Source: Streptomyces diacarni (GTDB lineage Bacteria > Actinomycetota > Actinomycetes > Streptomycetales > Streptomycetaceae). Taken from it: a stretch of DNA of 64,000 bases. The stretch lies in the NCBI RefSeq assembly GCF_003323715.1, contig NZ_QOIN01000047.1, positions 434,001-498,000 on the forward strand, in the 5' to 3' direction. Positions 53,125-61,148 of the stretch are shown piece by piece. The translations under genes were made by a program, and so were the position numbers. Each line of letters starts with the position of its first letter. Positions within the stretch are counted from its first letter, which is position 1. The notes beneath the pieces are model-generated. The model was not told the origin of the DNA, ran no database searches, and worked only from the letters and a program-made list of their open reading frames with translations.

Positions 53125-54921
53125 TCAGTCGGAAAGGGGGGTGGTCGCCGAGACCTCGGTCAGGACCATGGCCAGGGAGGTGGCGCCCGGGTCCGGGGTG
53201 CCGAGGCTGCGTTCGGCCAGCGGCCGGGCCCGGCCCAGCTTCGGGCGCAGCTCGGCGGTGGCCTCGGCTGCGGTACGTGCCGTCTCCGCGGCCGCGGCGA
53301 AGGACTCGGCGGACGAGGCGCCTGCGTCGGTCCGCTCGGCGAACGCGGTCACGAACGGGGCGAGCGCGTCGACCAGCGTCTTATCGCCGGGCTCCGCCTT
53401 GCCGAGCGAGGTGACCGCCTCCAGTGCCGCCCGGGCTCCGGCCACCAGTGCGGCGGGCTCGGGCGCGCGGTCTGCGGGCAGCGCCGAGCCGAAGGCGCGC
53501 AGGCCCGCGCCCCACAGCGCCCCCGACGTGCCGCCCGCCTCGGCGGCCCACGCGTCACCGGCCGCGCCCAGCAGGGCGGCCGGGGCCGCTCCGCGTTCGC
53601 GCTGCTGCTCGGCGGCGGCGAGGGCCGCGTCCACGCCCTTGCACATCCCGCGCCCGTGGTCGCCGTCGCCCGCGACCGCGTCGAGCCTGCCGAGTACTTC
53701 TTCCTGGTCGTGCAGGAGGGTGTGGGCCGCGCGGAACGCCTCCACGGCGGTGGCCAGGGTGGTGAGCGCCGCCCCTGTCGCGGTCCCGCTGCCGCGCGCC
53801 GCGTCGGACGAGGGGGTGCTGCCGCCTGTGCGGGCGGTCCGCCGCGCGGGGGCGGCCTCCCGGGTCTGCGCCTCCGGCGCCGTCTGTGCCGTCTGTGCCG
53901 TCTGGGGGGCGCTCATCCGGCCCCGGCGGAACGCGGGGGTGTCGGCGGGGGCCAGCCAGAGGCGTTCCAGTTCCTCGTCCAGCCAGGTGAGGGTGAGGGA
54001 GCAGCCGGCCATGTCCAGCGAGGTGACCAGCTCACCCACCTCGGGCCGCACGAGGTCGAGTCCGGCGTCGGCGAGCCGCTTCGCCACCGAGGCCCACAGG
54101 ACGTACAGCTCCTCGTACTTGGTGGAGCCCAGGCCGTTGAGGAGGACCGCCACCCGGCTGTCGTCCGCCGCCTCGGCGGGCCGCTCGGCCAGCAGGCCCT
54201 CCACGAGCGTGCCGGCCAGTTCCTCGGCCGTCGCCAGCGCGCTCTCGCTGACGCCGGGTTCGCCGTGGATGCCCAGGCCCAAGCCCAGCTTCCCCTCGGG
54301 AACGGTGAACAGCGGTTCGCGCTGGCCTGGCAGCGTGCATCCGGCGAAGGCGACGCCCAGGGAGCGGGTGCGCGCGTTGGTGCGTGCGGCGACGCGGACG
54401 ACGTCGTCCAGCGAAGCGCCCTCCTCGGCCGCGGCGGAGGCCGTCTTGTAGACGGTGAAGCCGCCGGCGATGCCGCGCCGCTTGGCGGCGTCGGCGGCGG
54501 GGGCGCTCGCCACGTCGTCGGTGACGGCGAAGCACCGGGCCGGTATGCCCTCGTCGGTCAGGCGCTGGGCGGCCTGGCCGAAGTTCATGACGTCGCCCGC
54601 GTAGTTGCCGAACATGAACAGGACGCCGGCGCCGGATTCGGCCTCGGTGGCCACGGAGTGGGCCTGGGCGGCGGAGGGCGAGGTGAAGACGTTGCCGATG
54701 ACGGAGCCGTCGGCGAAGCCCTCGCCGACCACGCCGCAGAAGGCGGGGTAGTGGCCCGAGCCGCCGCCGGTGAGGACCGCGACCTTGGGTGTGGCGGGGC
54801 GGGCCGCCCTGACCACACCGCCACCGCCGGGCGCGGCCCTGACGTGCTCGGGGTGCGCCGCCGTGAAGCCCTTCACCATGTCGTCGGTGAAGCGGGAGGG
54901 GTCGTTGAATATCCGGGTCAT
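53125..54921 (-). CDS. DhaK-DhaL fusion kinase (dihydroxyacetone/erythrulose type)
   Basis: A 598-residue ATP-dependent kinase. The DhaK domain (about 1-330) has GGGSGHYPAF (52-61) and the substrate-binding His, H219, in GLGIHGEPGV, which forms a hemiaminal with the keto group. A linker with three TAQ/TAP units (NNN repeats at 53878-53905) joins it to the DhaL domain (about 390-598), whose ATP/Mg site is VAGDGDHGRGM. DhaL of dihydroxyacetone kinases usually has GDGDTG or GDGDCG; GDGDHG is a feature I associate with tetrulose kinases. ATG 54921 has GGAG at 8 bases. No phosphotransferase DhaM gene is nearby, so ATP is the likely donor. It lies between the isomerase and the FGGY kinase. Confidence 0.88.
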   Translation of the reverse strand: MTRIFNDPSRFTDDMVKGFTAAHPEHVRAAPGGGGVVRAARPATPKVAVLTGGGSGHYPAFCGVVGEGFADGSVIGNVFTSPSAAQAHSVATEAESGAGVLFMFGNYAGDVMNFGQAAQRLTDEGIPARCFAVTDDVASAPAADAAKRRGIAGGFTVYKTASAAAEEGASLDDVVRVAARTNARTRSLGVAFAGCTLPGQREPLFTVPEGKLGLGLGIHGEPGVSESALATAEELAGTLVEGLLAERPAEAADDSRVAVLLNGLGSTKYEELYVLWASVAKRLADAGLDLVRPEVGELVTSLDMAGCSLTLTWLDEELERLWLAPADTPAFRRGRMSAPQTAQTAQTAPEAQTREAAPARRTARTGGSTPSSDAARGSGTATGAALTTLATAVEAFRAAHTLLHDQEEVLGRLDAVAGDGDHGRGMCKGVDAALAAAEQQRERGAAPAALLGAAGDAWAAEAGGTSGALWGAGLRAFGSALPADRAPEPAALVAGARAALEAVTSLGKAEPGDKTLVDALAPFVTAFAERTDAGASSAESFAAAAETARTAAEATAELRPKLGRARPLAERSLGTPDPGATSLAMVLTEVSATTPLSD

Positions 54922-55003
54922 GTGTGTGCTCCAGCTCGTCCTTCGTGCCCTGTCCCCACCCGTGGCCGCACCGGCCGCGTCCCGGCACGGGCCCCGCCGG
55001 TGG

Positions 55004-56452
55004 TCACCAGGACTGGCGGGCCTTTTCGAGGGTGTCCAGGTAGCGGTGGTAGCCGTCTTCGTAGAAGGCGACCGCGTCCGGGTCGGCGCGGGAGACGCGG
55101 GCGAAGGAGGAGGCGGGGGGCTCGGGTGCGGTGCCGAGCGCGTCCCAGGCGACGCGGGCCGCTCCGCGGATGCCGACCGCGTCCTCGCGGACGTGGACGT
55201 CGCGGCCGAGGACTCCGGCGAAGATGCGCCCCCACTCGCCGGAGCGCGCCCCACCGCCGCAGGCGGTGATCTCGCCTGCCACACCGAGGGTTTCCAGGCA
55301 GTGGCGGGCGGAGTAGGCGACCGCCTCGCACAGGGCGCGGACCAGGTCGGCGCGGCCCGTGAGCGGGGAGAGCCCGTCGAGGCGGCCGCGGGCGCGGGCG
55401 TCGACGAAGGGGGCGCGTTCGCCGCTGGTGGACAGGAAGGGGAGGGCGGTGACGCCGCCTGCCCCGTAGGGGGACTGGGCGAGCAGCGCGTCGAGTTCCT
55501 CGATGCGGACGCCGAGCATGCCCAGCAGCCAGTCGAGCCCGGCCGTGCCGATCATGGCGGGCATGACGCGCAGGTAGCGGTCGGCGTAGGGGGTGGCCAG
55601 AACCATGCCGGCCGGTTCGCCCGAGCCCGGTGCGGGGTCGGAGGCCAGGACCTGGCAGGCGAGGGTGGTGCCGATGATGAGGTTGCCCTGGCCGGTCTTC
55701 TCCAGGCCCGAGCCGAATCCGCAGGCGGGGATGTCGAAGGGTCCTGCGCTGACGGGCAGCCCCGCGGGCAGGCCGAGTTCGGCGGCGACCTTGGGCAGCA
55801 GCCCGAACAGGGTGCCGGGCGGTGCGGGGTCTGCCAGGAGTCCGCGCCAGTCGCTGAGGCCGCACAGGTCGAGTGCCTCGTCGTCGTAGGTGCGGGTGGA
55901 GACGTCGAGGAAGGGGACGGAGGCGTCCGAGGCGTCGACGGTGCGTTCGCCGGTGAAGCGCTGGGTGAGGGCGTCCACGCAGTAGCCCGCGGTCTCGGCG
56001 GCCGCCAGCCGGTCGGGTTCGTGCGCGGCGAGGTGGGCCAGGAGGGGGCCCGCCGCGCCGGGGAACATGCCGGCTCCCGTGCGGCGGAAGACCGCGTCCG
56101 TGGTGCCGTCGGCGCTCCAGCCCTCCAGTACGGGAGCGGCGCGGCCGTCCATCCAGGACAGCGCGCGGCCGACGGGGCGGCCGCGCGCGTCGCGCAGCCA
56201 CAGGCCGTCGCCCTGCCCGGTGAGGGCGAGGGCTTCGACGGGTTCGTCGGGGGCGAACTGCGCGGCGTCGGCGACGGCGGCCCGCACGACGGTGACGACC
56301 GTGCCGATGACCTCGTCCATGTCCTGCTCGACGCGGTTGCCCGGCAGCGTGTAGAGGGTGCTGCGGGCCTCGTGCGCGGGGCCTGTCCGCCCGTCGCGCG
56401 CGACGAGCTGGGCCTTGGTGACCGAGGTACCGACGTCGACCCCGACGATCAT
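55004..56452 (-). CDS. FGGY-family carbohydrate kinase
   Basis: A 482-residue sugar or polyol kinase. The phosphate-1 loop is VGVDVGTSVTKA, then VEQDMDEV, GQGDGLWLRD, SWMDGRAAPV; the catalytic Asp is in AGPFDIPACGFGSG, and the adenosine region is ITACGGGARSGEWGRIF. The spacing resembles xylulose and erythritol kinases rather than glycerol kinase, since the glycerol-kinase loop is missing. ATG 56452 follows GGAGG and lies two bases after the hydroxyacid dehydrogenase stop, so the genes are co-transcribed. The substrate is unknown; a tetritol, pentitol or sugar acid is plausible from the neighbours. Confidence 0.88.
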   Translation of the reverse strand: MIVGVDVGTSVTKAQLVARDGRTGPAHEARSTLYTLPGNRVEQDMDEVIGTVVTVVRAAVADAAQFAPDEPVEALALTGQGDGLWLRDARGRPVGRALSWMDGRAAPVLEGWSADGTTDAVFRRTGAGMFPGAAGPLLAHLAAHEPDRLAAAETAGYCVDALTQRFTGERTVDASDASVPFLDVSTRTYDDEALDLCGLSDWRGLLADPAPPGTLFGLLPKVAAELGLPAGLPVSAGPFDIPACGFGSGLEKTGQGNLIIGTTLACQVLASDPAPGSGEPAGMVLATPYADRYLRVMPAMIGTAGLDWLLGMLGVRIEELDALLAQSPYGAGGVTALPFLSTSGERAPFVDARARGRLDGLSPLTGRADLVRALCEAVAYSARHCLETLGVAGEITACGGGARSGEWGRIFAGVLGRDVHVREDAVGIRGAARVAWDALGTAPEPPASSFARVSRADPDAVAFYEDGYHRYLDTLEKARQSW

Positions 56453-56454
56453 GG

Positions 56455-57543
56455 CTACCGTCCTCCGTCGAGGGTCTGCGGGTTGACGACGTACTCGGGG
56501 CGTTCGCCGCGCAGGTGGGCGGCGGCCTGTGCCGCGGTGATGGCGGCGGCGCGGTCGGCGGTCTGCCGGGTGGCGCCGGCCAGGTGCGGGGTGGTGATGA
56601 CGTTCGGCGCCGCGTGCAGCGGCCAGCTGGCGGGCGGCGGTTCGACGTCGTACACGTCGAGCGCGAGCGCGCCCAGGTGTCCCGACTCCAGCAGGGCGGG
56701 CAGCGGCGCGTAGTCCATGAGTTCGCCGCGTGCGGAGTTGACGAGCACGGCGCCCTTGGGCAGCAGCTTGAGGTTGTCGGCGTGCAGCATGTGCCGCGTC
56801 TCGGGGGTGACGCGGGCGTGCAGACTGACGACGGAGCTGCGGCGCAGCAGGTCGTCGAGGGCGACCAGTTCCACACCGTCCGCGGCGGCCTTGGCCGGGT
56901 CGGTGTAGGGGTCGGCGACCAGGACGCGGGAGCCGAAGGCGCGCAGCACGCGGGCGACGATGGACCCGATGGCGCCGTAGCCGACGAGGCCGACGGTGGT
57001 GCCGTCGAGTTCGATGCCGGCGTTCTCGATCGCGTAGTAGTCGCCGCGCCAGGTGCCCTTCTTCAGCTCGGCGTCGGAGGCGGGGATGCGGCGCAGCGCG
57101 GCCAGCATCAGACCGAGCGCGAACTCGGCCGCGGCGGCGGCGTTGCGGCCCGGGGTGAAGGTGACGGGGATGCCGGCGCGGGTGGCGGCCTCGACGTCGA
57201 CGTTGACGGGGCCGCCGCGGGCGACCGCGATCAGCTTCAGGTGGGGGGCTTCGCGGATGACGCGATCGGTGAAGGGCGCCATCTGCACGAGGGCGATCTC
57301 GGCGTCGCCGAGGGCTTCGAGCAGCTCGTCCTCGGTGCCGGACGCCTCCTTGACGTTGCCGACGGGCCCGAAGGGCGTGTGCGGCCACGGGGTGGTCTGG
57401 GTGCGGAAGGCCAGCTCCGCGCCGGGTGCCGCGGCCCTGAGCGCGTCGACGAACAGCTGCGGGGCGATGAAGTGGTCGCCGGAGGCGAGAACCGTGGTCG
57501 CGCCGGTGGCGCCGGTCGCGCCCGCGGGCTTGGGGTCCGTCAT
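56455..57543 (-). CDS. D-isomer-specific 2-hydroxyacid dehydrogenase (NAD-dependent)
   Basis: A 362-residue oxidoreductase. The Rossmann motif is VGLVGYGAIGSIVARVL near residue 185. The catalytic triad is visible as Arg in NSARGELMDY, Glu in DVYDVEPPP and His in TTPHLAGATRQTAD, the order of the phosphoglycerate dehydrogenase group. ATG 57543 overlaps the HAD gene end by 4 bases, and the FGGY kinase follows after two bases. Members reduce 2-oxoacids or oxidise D-2-hydroxyacids; one, PdxB, acts on 4-phosphoerythronate. In a sugar operon this hints at a sugar-acid step. A GAT/Ala-rich N-terminus (TGATGATT) precedes the fold. Confidence 0.87.
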   Translation of the reverse strand: MTDPKPAGATGATGATTVLASGDHFIAPQLFVDALRAAAPGAELAFRTQTTPWPHTPFGPVGNVKEASGTEDELLEALGDAEIALVQMAPFTDRVIREAPHLKLIAVARGGPVNVDVEAATRAGIPVTFTPGRNAAAAAEFALGLMLAALRRIPASDAELKKGTWRGDYYAIENAGIELDGTTVGLVGYGAIGSIVARVLRAFGSRVLVADPYTDPAKAAADGVELVALDDLLRRSSVVSLHARVTPETRHMLHADNLKLLPKGAVLVNSARGELMDYAPLPALLESGHLGALALDVYDVEPPPASWPLHAAPNVITTPHLAGATRQTADRAAAITAAQAAAHLRGERPEYVVNPQTLDGGR

Positions 57544-58217
57544 GCCCGGTCACCTTCCTTTTCCTTGAGCTTGCCGAGCAGGTAGCGGCGTACGGCGTCG
57601 TGCTCCGTGGCACAGTAGGCGGCGCCCGCCAGCGCGTCCTCGGCCGGTGGGTAGCCGGGGTTGGGGATGGCGACGACGGTCATCCCGGCAGCGGCGGCGG
57701 CGCGCAGCCCGTTGCTGGAGTCCTCGACCGCCAGGCAGTCGGTGGCGGGGACGCCGAGCTTGTCGGCGGCCGCGAGGTAAACGTCGGGGCTGGGCTTGCC
57801 GCGAGGGACCTCGGCGCTGGAGACGGTCGCCTTGAAGTGGTGGTCGACCCCGTGGTGGGTCAGCACGGCGTCGATGACGCGGCGCGGCGCGGACGAAGCG
57901 AGCGCGATGGGGCCGAGGGCCGCGGCGTCGGTGATCATCTCGCGGGCGCCGGTCAGCAGCTCGATCTCGCCGTCCTCCAGCGCCTTGATCATGCCGTCCA
58001 CGACGGAGCGCTCGGTCTCGGCGACGCTGTCGCCCCCGCCGGCGAAGTCGGTGAGGAACGCGGCCCACTCGGGGGCGCTCATGCCCTGGCAGCTCTTGGT
58101 CTGCTCCGGGCCCCACTGCCTGCCGCGGTCGGCGGCGAACGCGCTCCACAGCCGCTCCCAGAGATGCTCGCTCTCGACGAGCACGCCGTCCATGTCAAAT
58201 ACCACTGCATCGGCCAC
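57540..58217 (-). CDS. HAD-superfamily phosphatase (beta-phosphoglucomutase-like)
   Basis: A 225-residue HAD hydrolase. Motif I is VVFDMDGVLVESEHLWE with the nucleophile and acid Asp, motif II is LASSAPRR, motif III is the Lys in PRGKPSPDVYLAAA, and motif IV is AVEDSSNGLRAA. An alpha-helical cap follows motif I. It is expected to remove phosphate from a small sugar phosphate. GTG 58217 has GAGGAG at 7 bases. It is the first gene of the minus-strand sugar operon and is divergent from the DeoR regulator; an inverted repeat lies in the gap. It may be a housekeeping phosphatase that clears toxic intermediates (inference). Confidence 0.9.
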   Translation of the reverse strand: MADAVVFDMDGVLVESEHLWERLWSAFAADRGRQWGPEQTKSCQGMSAPEWAAFLTDFAGGGDSVAETERSVVDGMIKALEDGEIELLTGAREMITDAAALGPIALASSAPRRVIDAVLTHHGVDHHFKATVSSAEVPRGKPSPDVYLAAADKLGVPATDCLAVEDSSNGLRAAAAAGMTVVAIPNPGYPPAEDALAGAAYCATEHDAVRRYLLGKLKEKEGDRA

Positions 58218-58251
58218 GGCCGGAACTCCTCACATTCGGCTCCCAGCAAAT

Positions 58252-58268
58252 TAACACCGGTTTTGTTA
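58252..58268. promoter_or_regulatory. Candidate DeoR operator 1
   Basis: TAACACCGGTTTTGTTA; on the minus strand TAACAAAACCGGTGTTA. It shares TAACAAAA, a variable centre and GTTA with the site at 59164. It lies 35 bases before the HAD start, in the gap shared with the regulator. A near-palindrome GTCACTTGTGAC follows at 58272-58283. Confidence 0.55.
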
Positions 58269-58365
58269 TCTGTCACTTGTGACCTGATACGCGTCCCAGA
58301 GCGGATGTGTGGCTCGGAGCGGTCCGAGGGCCGACGGGCGCGGCGCCGGGTGCAGGATGGTCCGT

Positions 58366-59151
58366 ATGACCGCCCAGGGAGCAGCGCGCGCCTCGCGCCA
58401 ACAGCGTCAGCAGCAGATCGTCGACCACGTGCTGGCCAAGGGCGACGCCGCGGTGGCGGAGCTGACCGAGCTGACCGGCGTCAGCGTGATGACGGTGCAC
58501 CGCGACATCGCCGAGCTGGCCGACCGCGGCATCCTGCGCAAGTACCACGGCGGCGTCTCGGCCCAGCCCTCCACCGTCTTCGAGTCCAGCTCCGACTTCC
58601 GGCTGCACGCGCACACCGGCGAGAAGGACGCGCTGGCCCGGGCCGCGCTCGACCTGGTGACCCCCGGGATGTCGCTGATGCTGGACGACTCGACCACCGC
58701 GCTGGCGCTGGCCAAGCTGCTGCCGCAGGTCGGGCCGCTGACGGTGGTCACCAACTACCGGCTGATCACCGAGGAGCTGCGGGCCGCCGACGACATCAGG
58801 CTGATCGGCATCGGCGGCGAGTACTCGCGCACCCACGACTCCTGGATCGGGCTCTCCGCACTGGAGATGATCAAGAGCTTCTCCGTCGACCTGACCCTGG
58901 TCTCCACCTCAGCCATGACCGGCACGATGACCTACCACCAAGAGCAGGAGATCGTCGCGCTCAAGCGGGCGATGCGTCTCGCGGGCTCGGTGAGCGTGCT
59001 GCTGATGGACCACAGCAAGGTGGGCCGGAGCGCGCTGCACCGGCTCGACCCGGTGGACACCTTCGACCACGTCGTACTGACGGGCCCCGTCGACGACGAG
59101 CCGGTGGCCGAGATGCGGAAGCTGACCGACGTACGCCTGGTAACGACGTAA
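58366..59151 (+). CDS. DeoR-family transcriptional regulator
   Basis: A 261-residue regulator. The N-terminal helix-turn-helix is VAELTELTGVSVMTVHRDI, then the DeoR wing ADRGILRKYHGGVSA. The C-terminal effector domain, related to sugar-phosphate isomerases, has LDDSTTALALAKLL, TVVTNYRLITEEL and IGIGGEYSRTHDSWIG. It should sense a phosphorylated sugar of the adjacent pathway and repress both flanking units. I prefer ATG 58366 (MTAQGAARASRQQ); ATG 58357 and the frame start at 58309 are alternatives. Candidate operators flank it at 58252 and 59164. Its stop lies in an 8-bp tandem repeat. Confidence 0.9.
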   Translation: MTAQGAARASRQQRQQQIVDHVLAKGDAAVAELTELTGVSVMTVHRDIAELADRGILRKYHGGVSAQPSTVFESSSDFRLHAHTGEKDALARAALDLVTPGMSLMLDDSTTALALAKLLPQVGPLTVVTNYRLITEELRAADDIRLIGIGGEYSRTHDSWIGLSALEMIKSFSVDLTLVSTSAMTGTMTYHQEQEIVALKRAMRLAGSVSVLLMDHSKVGRSALHRLDPVDTFDHVVLTGPVDDEPVAEMRKLTDVRLVTT

Positions 59152-59168
59152 CGACGTAACGACGTAAC
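59140..59168. repeat. 8-bp tandem repeat, 3.6 copies, containing a stop codon
   Basis: GTAACGAC at 59140, 59148 and 59156, then GTAAC. The regulator stop (59149-59151) is in the second unit, and the array runs directly into candidate operator 2. Confidence 0.92.
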
Positions 59169-59183
59169 AAAAGATTCCGTTAC
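59164..59183. promoter_or_regulatory. Candidate DeoR operator 2
   Basis: GTAACAAAAGATTCCGTTAC: GTAAC/GTTAC arms around ten bases, with TAACAAAA shared with the site at 58252. It lies 85 bases before the permease start, in the promoter region. Confidence 0.55.
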
Positions 59184-59267
59184 CTTTAACACTCCTCTTG
59201 ATATTTCTCGCGGCCGGGCTGAGGATCTGCGGTGCACCAACTGGTTACCTCAGAGCGGAGGCCCCCG

Positions 59268-60584
59268 ATGACGGATGCAGCGACGCGTGTGCCCGACAGG
59301 GGGCTGCTCGATCGCATAGGGCTGCCCAAACCCCTGATACTCGGGTACATCGGCGTCCTGCTGTTCATGATCGGCGACGGCGTCGAGAGCGGCTTCATCG
59401 CCCCGTACATGGCCGACCACGGCGCCGGCACCGACGTGAAGGCCGGCTACGTCATCACCGTCTACGGCGTCGCCGTGATGCTGGCGTCCTGGTTCTCCGG
59501 TGCGCTCTCCCAGGTGTGGGGCCCGCGCAAGGTCATGTGGGTCGGCCTGGGCATCTGGGCGGTCTTCGACGCCCTCTACCTGCTCTTCGCGCTCGGCACC
59601 GAGAACTTCCCGCTGATGCTGCTCTTCTACGGCATCCGCGGCTTCGGCTACCCGCTGTTCGCCTTCGGCTTCCTGGTGTGGATCACCGGCAGCGCACCCA
59701 AGGCCCGGCTGGGCACCGCCGTCGGCTGGTTCTACTTCGCCTTCACCGGCGGCCTGCCCACCCTCGGCTCCCTGTGGTCCAGCTTCACCATCCCGCAGAT
59801 CGGCGAGATGGGCACCCTGTGGACCGCGCTCGGCCTCATCCTGATCGGCGGCGCCATCGCGCTGCTCGGCGCCAAGAAGCGGGGCGGCGGCGAACGGCTG
59901 GCCGAGCCCGGCGTCACCACGGGCCAGTCCCTCTACAACAGCGTCTCCATCGTGTGGACCCACCCGCGCGTCCTGGTCGGCTGCCTGGTGCGGGTCATCA
60001 ACACCGCACCCGAGTTCGGCATGCTCGTCTACCTGCCGCGCATCTTCTCCGACGACGTCGGCTTCGGCACCGACAAGTGGCTCCAGCTGCTGGCGATCAT
60101 CTACGGCACCAACATCTTCTTCAACCTCATCTTCGGCGCCCTCTCCGACAAGATCGGCTGGCGGACCACCATCGCCGGATTCGGCGCCCTCGGCTGCGCC
60201 ATCAGCGTCACCGTCCTCTACTTCGTACCCACCTGGCTCGGCCCCGACTACTACTGGGTCGCCGTCCTGGCCGGCATGCTCTACGGCGCCACGCTGGCCG
60301 GCTTCGTGCCGATCTCCGCACTCATCCCCAACATGGCCCCCGAGAACAAGGGCGGCGCCATGGCCCTCCTCAACCTGGGCGCGGGCGGCGCCACCTTCGT
60401 CGGCCCCGCCATCGCCTCCCTCTTCCTCCCCCTCGTCGGCGCGGGCGGCGTGACCATCGTCTTCCTCGCCCTCTACCTGGTCGCCCTCGTACTGACCCTG
60501 TTCCTCAAGATGCCGGAGGAACAGGGCAGTGCGAAGGACGAGCAGGACGCCTCGCCGCAACCGCAGGCGACCACGGCGGTGTGA
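59268..60584 (+). CDS. RbtT/DalT/CsbX-type polyol permease (MFS)
   Basis: A 438-residue, 12-helix major-facilitator transporter. The start resembles the ribitol/D-arabinitol permease group: ILGYIGVLLFMIGDGVESGF, then APYMADHGAGTDVKAG, and FYGIRGFGYPLFAFGFLVW. The loop between helices 2 and 3 has the MFS A-like motif (GALSQVWGPRKVMW), echoed after helix 8 by GALSDKIGWRTT. ATG 59268 with CGGAGG at 6 bases is better than GTG 59232. The gene is opposite to the sugar operon and follows the regulator; both are probably controlled by it. A strong terminator follows the stop. Uptake of a polyol or sugar by proton symport is inferred. Confidence 0.87.
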   Translation: MTDAATRVPDRGLLDRIGLPKPLILGYIGVLLFMIGDGVESGFIAPYMADHGAGTDVKAGYVITVYGVAVMLASWFSGALSQVWGPRKVMWVGLGIWAVFDALYLLFALGTENFPLMLLFYGIRGFGYPLFAFGFLVWITGSAPKARLGTAVGWFYFAFTGGLPTLGSLWSSFTIPQIGEMGTLWTALGLILIGGAIALLGAKKRGGGERLAEPGVTTGQSLYNSVSIVWTHPRVLVGCLVRVINTAPEFGMLVYLPRIFSDDVGFGTDKWLQLLAIIYGTNIFFNLIFGALSDKIGWRTTIAGFGALGCAISVTVLYFVPTWLGPDYYWVAVLAGMLYGATLAGFVPISALIPNMAPENKGGAMALLNLGAGGATFVGPAIASLFLPLVGAGGVTIVFLALYLVALVLTLFLKMPEEQGSAKDEQDASPQPQATTAV

Positions 60585-60590
60585 CGTGCA

Positions 60591-60626
60591 GTCAGGGCCC
60601 CGCCGCGCCCGCGGCGGGGCCCTGAC
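60591..60626 (+). terminator. Terminator after the polyol permease gene
   Basis: Perfect 16-bp stem (GTCAGGGCCCCGCCGC and complement) with a GCCC loop, 6 bases after the stop; it may also serve the convergent DUF3224 gene. Confidence 0.85.
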
Positions 60627-60640
60627 TTGCGTGCGAGGGG

Positions 60641-61048
60641 TCAGGCCAGCGAGTAGGTGAAGGTCACCGCGACCTTCTCCGCGCCGAGGCGGACCTCGTA
60701 GGAGCCGTCACCGGTCAAACCGGTGAGCGCGCCGGTGGCTGAGCCGGGGGCGACGTCGAAAGTGCAGCGGATGGTGCCGTCCTCGTCGAAGGTGCCGGAC
60801 TGCCGGACGACGAACGTGCCCTCCCGGCCGTCGACCGCCCCCGTCAGCACCTCCATCCCGGAGAAGACACCGGTCTTCTCCGTCACGTACACCAGCGCGT
60901 ACTCGCAGGCGCTGCCGCCGGCCTCGATACCCCCCGCGTAGTCGTTGACGACGGAGGCCCGGGCCAGCCGGGGACCCTCCGTGGCCCGCACCTCCTTCTC
61001 GTCCCAGGAGACGGGGGTGAACGTGGCGGAGGTGGTACGCGAACCCAT
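60641..61048 (-). CDS. DUF3224-family protein
   Basis: A 135-residue single-domain protein of the allene-oxide-cyclase-like beta-barrel type. Family segments are TPVSWDEKEV, RLARASVVNDYAGGIEAGG, VFSGMEVLTGAVDGREGTF, and TFDVAPGSATGALTGLTGDG. ATG 61048 has AAGGGC upstream. No signal peptide, so it is cytoplasmic; the ligand is unknown. It is divergent from a WYL regulator and shares a 100-base promoter region with a perfect 18-bp inverted repeat, so it is the likely target of that regulator. Confidence 0.88.
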   Translation of the reverse strand: MGSRTTSATFTPVSWDEKEVRATEGPRLARASVVNDYAGGIEAGGSACEYALVYVTEKTGVFSGMEVLTGAVDGREGTFVVRQSGTFDEDGTIRCTFDVAPGSATGALTGLTGDGSYEVRLGAEKVAVTFTYSLA

Positions 61049-61099
61049 CAGATGCCCTTTCGCAGTGCGGTGGCGGCCTGAACGGCCTGACCGGCATCC

Positions 61100-61140
61100 T
61101 GTCTGCGGTACCTGACACCTCATGTCAGGTACCGCAGACA
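61100..61140. promoter_or_regulatory. Perfect 18-bp palindromic operator
   Basis: TGTCTGCGGTACCTGACA, five bases (CCTCA), then its exact reverse complement. The right arm ends 8 bases before the WYL regulator start and the left arm begins 52 bases before the DUF3224 start. It is most likely the binding site of the regulator, controlling both genes; in RNA it would form a strong hairpin over the regulator start. Confidence 0.8.
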
Positions 61141-61148
61141 ATGGCGCC

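Noticed and set aside
52523..60584. Horizontal acquisition of the sugar cluster
   Set aside because: Base composition and codon use look like the neighbours, and no integrase, tRNA or flanking repeats are visible, so I found no support for recent transfer.
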